A stretch of 10,516 nt of DNA from Chloroflexota bacterium (GTDB taxonomy: Bacteria; Chloroflexota; Limnocylindria; Limnocylindrales; CSP1-4): contig JAKAAV010000036.1 in the NCBI GenBank assembly GCA_021802185.1, forward strand, positions 1 to 10,516, given 5' to 3'. Each line of letters opens with the position of its first letter. Position 1 is the stretch's first letter. The notes under the pieces are model-generated. The model made no database searches. It saw only the letters and a list, made by a program, of their open reading frames with translations, and had not been told where the DNA came from. Both the position numbers and the translations under genes were made by a program. Of this stretch, positions 7,579 to 10,516 are shown one piece after another.

Positions 7579-8369
7579 TGCAGGACCTCCGAGGTGGAGC
7601 TGGGCGCGCGGAGGGGATCGGCCGGAACGTCGCGCGAGAGGACGGCAACCGAATGAGGGACGCCGAAGGGGCGTTCGATCGCGTGCGGGAGCCTGCCGAG
7701 GGGCACGGGCACCCCGTCGACCACGATCTCGCCGTCGGGGAACACGCGTCGCAGTGCCGGCACAGCGCCCGCGATCGCGCTGTGCCTTCCAGCCTCCCGC
7801 AGGCCGCAGTGCACGAGACCGAACCCGAGCCCCTCCTGATCGGCGACCTCACGCAGCGACAGGTAGCGCCCGGTGCGCCGCTCGATGCCGTGGAAGTCGA
7901 AGAGATGGATCCAGAGCTGGAACGTCCGCTCGCGCGTGGCCAGCAAGCGGATCAGCGCGGCCCAGAACAGGTCGCGCGTACCGTCCGGGGACGCATGGAA
8001 GAAGCCGGGCTCGCCCGGCAGCAGCGGCGGGTTCGTGAAGAACTGTCGGGCCGGAGGCAGCGGCACCTCGAACACGCTACCGGTGATGCTCCGGAACCTG
8101 GCGCCCAGGCCGCGTCGGGCGGCGACGGTTTCGGCGCGACGGCACGGCTCGGGGGCAATGTCCACGCCGAGGATCGAGACGTCCGGGCGCGCCGCCAGGA
8201 CCGCGAGCGAGACGCCGCCCTCGCCGCACCCGATGTCGAGCGCCGGGCCGCCCAAGGCTCCCGCGATGACGGCAGCCGCCAGGGATCGCGCGTCGTCGAG
8301 ATGGTGATGGCAGCAGATCGGGGTCGGCGCGGTGAGTGGGTGGACGTGTGGGATGGACGCGATCGCCAT
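7575..8369 (-). CDS. Class I SAM-dependent methyltransferase (NPP-motif type)
   Basis: The product has 264 residues from ATG 8369. Rossmann motif I is LDIGCGEGG (44-52), the acidic residue closing strand 2 is Asp70 (ILGVDIAP), and motif IV is FTNPPLLPG (111-119). An N/D-PP-Y/F/L motif usually marks methylation of an amide or base nitrogen, as in PrmC/HemK or RsmC relatives, so the target may be a protein glutamine or a nucleic-acid base. Motif I is preceded by an odd Cys/His run, ICCHHHLDD (18-26), that could bind metal. The stop overlaps the PLP-enzyme start by 4 bp, so the two are coupled. A methyltransferase makes S-adenosylhomocysteine, whose homocysteine could feed the next enzyme; this is only a metabolic suggestion. 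The GGAG upstream (8383-8380) is in a small hairpin. Confidence 0.85.
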   Translation of the reverse strand: MAIASIPHVHPLTAPTPICCHHHLDDARSLAAAVIAGALGGPALDIGCGEGGVSLAVLAARPDVSILGVDIAPEPCRRAETVAARRGLGARFRSITGSVFEVPLPPARQFFTNPPLLPGEPGFFHASPDGTRDLFWAALIRLLATRERTFQLWIHLFDFHGIERRTGRYLSLREVADQEGLGFGLVHCGLREAGRHSAIAGAVPALRRVFPDGEIVVDGVPVPLGRLPHAIERPFGVPHSVAVLSRDVPADPLRAPSSTSEVLQ

Positions 8370-8476
8370 GACGGAGGCACTCCGATACAGATCCTGGATG
8401 GGCTCGCAGGTCGCGCCCGGTCCGACCCGGCAACGCGGCCTTGTGCGATCGGCGGCGTTCCCGTCTGCGTCCAGGA
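8370..8476 (-). promoter_or_regulatory. Structured 5' leader of methyltransferase/PLP-enzyme operon (candidate)
   Basis: Just before the methyltransferase ATG, the probable ribosome-binding GGAG lies in one arm of a perfect hairpin (CGGAG, loop UGC, CUCCG on the minus-strand RNA; 8372-8384). Further up, a 7-bp long-range pairing (UCCUGGA at 8476-8470 with UCCAGGA at 8398-8392) encloses about 71 nt. The arrangement resembles a ligand-controlled leader that hides a ribosome site, but I do not recognise any known riboswitch consensus. Confidence 0.3.
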
Positions 8477-8481
8477 ATCGC

Positions 8482-8514
8482 GGGGCCGCAGCTCAGCGAA
8501 CGAGCTGCGGCCCC
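8482..8514. terminator. Perfect 13-bp inverted repeat, possible terminator
   Basis: GGGGCCGCAGCTC (8482-8494) and its exact complement (8502-8514) flank a 7-nt loop, AGCGAAC. A stem this long is unlikely by chance even in GC-rich DNA. Neither flank has a T-tract, so if it terminates transcription it is of the U-poor kind seen in some high-GC bacteria. On the minus strand it falls exactly over the stop codon of the weak frame at 8493-8699. It could equally be a protein-binding palindrome or a folded mRNA leader. Confidence 0.4.
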
Positions 8515-8699
8515 ACGCCGGCTGTGCCTCTCGCGTGTCCGATCAGGACGCGCTCGGACCCAGATCCGTCTCCACGGCGCGGCGGGGCCGCCGCGAACAC
8601 GTACAGGAGCGTCCGGATCCGTTCATCGTGCAAGACAGCCTCTACCCATGGAAGGGGCCCGCGCACGTGCCGTTCGTCCCATCTCGCGACATGGGCCAA
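8493..8699 (-). CDS. Possible small hypothetical protein or gene remnant
   Basis: A minus-strand frame of 68 codons starts at TTG 8699 with AGAGG about 10 nt upstream; it is open further, back to 8783, without ATG or GTG. The sequence (for example PWVEAVLHDERIRTLLYVF) looks protein-like, with spaced hydrophobics, and the frame ends inside the 13-bp hairpin, which would suit a terminator. Against it: no usual start codon, mixed third-position GC compared with neighbours, overlap of its upstream part with the operator at 8761-8787, and no family I recognise. It may be a decayed gene. Low confidence. Confidence 0.25.
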   Translation of the reverse strand: MAHVARWDERHVRGPLPWVEAVLHDERIRTLLYVFAAAPPRRGDGSGSERVLIGHARGTAGVGPQLVR

Positions 8700-8760
8700 C
8701 TCCGGATGCCTCTCGAACCCGCCTGCGCTTGCCAGCCGCCGGACCCTTTCTTCGATGCCG

Positions 8761-8787
8761 TTCAGGCGAGCCTCAGGCGCTTCTCAG
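8761..8787 (+). promoter_or_regulatory. Triple 11-bp CTCAG operator before the HMA/ABC-permease operon
   Basis: Cores TTCAG (8761), CTCAG (8772) and CTCAG (8783) are exactly 11 bp apart. Extended units (CGTTCAGGCGA, GCCTCAGGCGC, TTCTCAGCCGG) match those of the two arrays near 1500 and 1590. The array ends only 22 bp before the ATG at 8810, so it must overlap or closely flank the promoter. Confidence 0.7.
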
Positions 8788-8809
8788 CCGGCAGAGGGAC
8801 GCTGCGCCC

Positions 8810-9037
8810 ATGTCAGAGCAATGGGTTCGCATCCCGATCCTCGACCTCGGATGTGCTGCCAGCGCACCTGGTCTGGAGCGGCGGCTTGCCCGGCTTCCCG
8901 GCGTCCGAGAGGTTGCGGTGAACCCGGCCACGGAGGCAGCGTACATCCGGTACGACTCGCGCGCGATCAGCGTCGAACGCCTCCGGGAAGCGCTTGAACG
9001 CGAGGGCTATCGCACCGCTGCCCCGGTCGGGGCGTGA
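8810..9037 (+). CDS. Small HMA-fold (heavy-metal-associated-like) protein with degenerate CxxC
   Basis: The product has 75 residues from ATG 8810, with AGGGA about 10 nt upstream. The pattern of an HMA domain is clear across 7-69: a first strand (VRIPILDLGC), a helix (APGLERRLARLPGV), VREVAVNPATEAAYIRYD, a second helix (SVERLREALEREGY). Usual HMA proteins (CopZ, MerP, P-type ATPase N-termini) carry GMxCxxC; here it reads LGCAAS, so Cys15 is kept and the second cysteine is Ser18. It may therefore bind copper weakly, with one thiol, as a dimer, or not at all, acting as an interaction module. It begins an operon with two ABC permeases 16 bp downstream and sits directly behind the CTCAG operator. 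The fold call is good, the metal uncertain. Confidence 0.78.
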   Translation: MSEQWVRIPILDLGCAASAPGLERRLARLPGVREVAVNPATEAAYIRYDSRAISVERLREALEREGYRTAAPVGA

Positions 9038-9053
9038 CGGCGGCGAGCGCCCG

Positions 9054-10148
9054 GTGCTGCTCGCCGCTCGGAACCTGGCCCGCGACCGCGTCCGTCTCGC
9101 CCTGAGCGTCATCGGCGTCGCGCTCTCCGTCATGCTCATCCTGCTGCTCGGCGGATACCGGGCGGGGATCTACCGGCAGACCGCCACGTACCTCGACCAC
9201 GCGCCCGGCTCGGTGGTGGTCACCGAGCGGGGGGTGCGCGACTTCCTCGCCACGACCTCGGTCCTGCCGGCAGGCGCAACTTCGGCGGCCGCCACTACCC
9301 CGGGCGTTGCGCGCGTCGTGCCCATCCTTTCCCAGTCCGCAATCCTCGAGCTGCACGGGCGGAAGGAGCTCGCCCAGATCGTCGGGTACGACCCGGGTCT
9401 CGGCGGCGGGCCGTGGAGCCTGGCGGCCGGCCGCGAGCCCACCGACGACGGCGAGGTGGTCCTCGACCGGGTCATGGCCGGCGAGCACGGGCTCCACGTG
9501 GGCGACCGGATCACGGTGCTCGACCGCGAGCTGACCGTGGTCGGCCTGGCGAACGACAGCGCCCTCTGGATCGGCTCGCTCGTGTTCGCCCGCCTGTCGA
9601 CCGTCCAGTCGATGGTCCGGTCACCAGGCGCGGAGAGCTTCCTGTTCCTGACGCCCGCACAAGGCATCTCGGCGGAGGAGCTCCGCGCGCATGTCTCGAT
9701 TCCGGGGGCAGACGCCGTCCTGAAGGAGGACATGATCGCCGCGGACCAGCGCCTGCTCGCGCGCGTCTACGACGCTGCCATCGGCCTGATGAGCGCGATC
9801 GCCTTCCTCATCGGGGTGCTCGTGGTGGGCCTGCTCGTGTACACGGCGACCCTCGAGCGACGGCGCGAGTACGGCGTCGTCAAGGCGATCGGGGCGGGGA
9901 ACCGTGCCCTGTACCGGATCGTCGGCGTCCAGGCGCTCGTGGTCGGGACAGCGGGCGCGTTGCTGGGCGTCGGGCTCGCGTTCGGCGCGGGCTGGGCGCT
10001 CGTCCAGTGGCGACCCCAGTTCCCGGTGTCGATCGACCCGCCGGCGATCGCGATGGCGCTGCTCGCCAGCGTCGGGATGGCGCTCTTTGCGGCGCTCGTT
10101 CCGGCCACCGCGCTCGGTCGCCTCGCGCCCGCCGAGGTCTTCCGCTGA
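9054..10148 (+). CDS. MacB/FtsX-family ABC transporter permease 1
   Basis: The product has 364 residues from GTG 9054, chosen because it lies just after the HMA stop and gives the usual N-terminus (LLAARNLARDRVRLALS); a TTG at 8994 would overlap the HMA gene. TM1 is at about 15-34; a MacB-type extracytoplasmic domain follows (about 38-235) and then an FtsX domain (about 240-364) with TM segments near 241-266, 287-315 and 329-352. The cytoplasmic loop ERRREYGVVKAIGAG (268-282) is the family's coupling segment for the ATPase. These permeases usually export lipoproteins, peptides or drugs, or transmit force to the outside, rather than moving metal ions. Its stop overlaps the next start by 1 bp. 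No ATPase gene is in the window; it probably lies beyond 10516. Confidence 0.93.
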   Translation: MLLAARNLARDRVRLALSVIGVALSVMLILLLGGYRAGIYRQTATYLDHAPGSVVVTERGVRDFLATTSVLPAGATSAAATTPGVARVVPILSQSAILELHGRKELAQIVGYDPGLGGGPWSLAAGREPTDDGEVVLDRVMAGEHGLHVGDRITVLDRELTVVGLANDSALWIGSLVFARLSTVQSMVRSPGAESFLFLTPAQGISAEELRAHVSIPGADAVLKEDMIAADQRLLARVYDAAIGLMSAIAFLIGVLVVGLLVYTATLERRREYGVVKAIGAGNRALYRIVGVQALVVGTAGALLGVGLAFGAGWALVQWRPQFPVSIDPPAIAMALLASVGMALFAALVPATALGRLAPAEVFR

Positions 10149-10516
10149 TGGCCGCGGTCTGGACGCTGGCGCGGCGGAGCCTCACCGCGAGCCCTTTGCG
10201 CCTCATCGTCTCGATCGGCGGGGTCGCGCTCGCGCTCTCCCTCATGCTCGCCCTCGACGCGATCGTGGCGGGCGTATCGCGACAGCTCACGAGCTACATC
10301 GACGGTGCGGGCGCCGACGTCTGGGTGGCGCAGGCCGGTGTCCGGAACCTCCACATGGTCTCGTCGTGGATCCCGGAATCCGTGACCGGAGAGGTGCAGG
10401 CGACGGAGGGCGTCGGCGCCGTCACGCCGATCCTCTACGTCACCGACACGATCGCCGCGAACGGGCAGCGGGCCGTCGTCTACGTCTTCGGCCTGCCCGC
10501 GGACGCGACGATGGGC
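10148..10516 (+). CDS. MacB/FtsX-family ABC transporter permease 2 (partial, N-terminus only)
   Basis: The ATG at 10148 overlaps the preceding stop (TGATG), and 123 codons stay open to the window edge. The N-terminus (MAAVWTLARRSLTASPLRL) followed by a membrane helix (about 17-44) and the start of an extracytoplasmic domain (DVWVAQAGVRNLH; VGAVTPILYV) matches the MacB_PCD layout, and it resembles permease 1 in order of features. Two different permease subunits side by side suggest a heterodimeric exporter. The C-terminal FtsX domain is not seen because the sequence ends. Confidence 0.85.
   Translation, partial: MAAVWTLARRSLTASPLRLIVSIGGVALALSLMLALDAIVAGVSRQLTSYIDGAGADVWVAQAGVRNLHMVSSWIPESVTGEVQATEGVGAVTPILYVTDTIAANGQRAVVYVFGLPADATMG

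Larger units (their letters stand above)
8370..8809. other. 440-bp divergent gap without a confident gene
   Basis: This separates the methyltransferase operon (leftward) from the HMA/ABC operon (rightward). It holds the leader structures at 8372-8476, a perfect 13-bp inverted repeat at 8482-8514, an uncertain minus-strand frame at 8493-8699 that stays open upstream to 8783, and the CTCAG operator at 8761-8787. No tRNA, rRNA or mobile-element signature was seen. Confidence 0.7.

Noticed and set aside
8370..8520. Known SAM, SAH or cobalamin riboswitch upstream of the methyltransferase
   Set aside because: No conserved core sequence of these classes could be recognised; only generic hairpins are seen.

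Overview
The window is a GC-rich (roughly 70%) bacterial segment, densely packed, with many GTG starts and with overlapping stop/start codons (GTGA, TGATG). This style fits Actinomycetota or Chloroflexota (a Limnocylindria-like lineage is possible). I cannot assign the taxon from sequence alone.

Layout. (1) 1-1311, minus strand: a membrane-anchored, cysteine-rich cupredoxin followed by a CcdA/DsbD-type thiol transporter that runs off the left edge. (2) 1312-1675: a divergent control region. (3) 1676-6520, plus strand: response regulator 1, histidine kinase 1, response regulator 2, a small SHOCT membrane protein, a plastocyanin-like blue-copper protein, and histidine kinase 2 with a methionine-rich sensor loop. 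The genes abut or overlap within two tight blocks, 1676-4553 and 4657-6520. (4) 8369-6340, minus strand: a SAM-dependent methyltransferase overlapping by 4 bp with a PLP enzyme of the cysteine synthase/cystathionine beta-synthase family. The 3' end of the latter frame overlaps the 3' end of kinase 2 antisense. (5) 8370-8809: a second divergent gap with a perfect 13-bp hairpin. (6) 8810-10516, plus strand: a small HMA-fold protein and two MacB/FtsX-type ABC permeases, the second cut by the window end.

The most interesting signal is regulatory. An 11-bp-periodic triple repeat with core CTCAG occurs three times: facing the regulator/kinase operon (1578-1604), facing the cupredoxin/CcdA operon (1495-1521, opposite orientation), and immediately before the HMA/ABC-permease operon (8761-8787). 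Three tandem 11-bp units are what an OmpR/PhoB-family regulator would bind, and response regulator 1 is encoded next to two of the sites. I infer a local regulon that joins two-component signalling, copper proteins, a thiol-redox membrane protein, an HMA protein and an ABC exporter. Together these look like a copper/thiol envelope-homeostasis system. The ligand and the real output are inferred, not shown.
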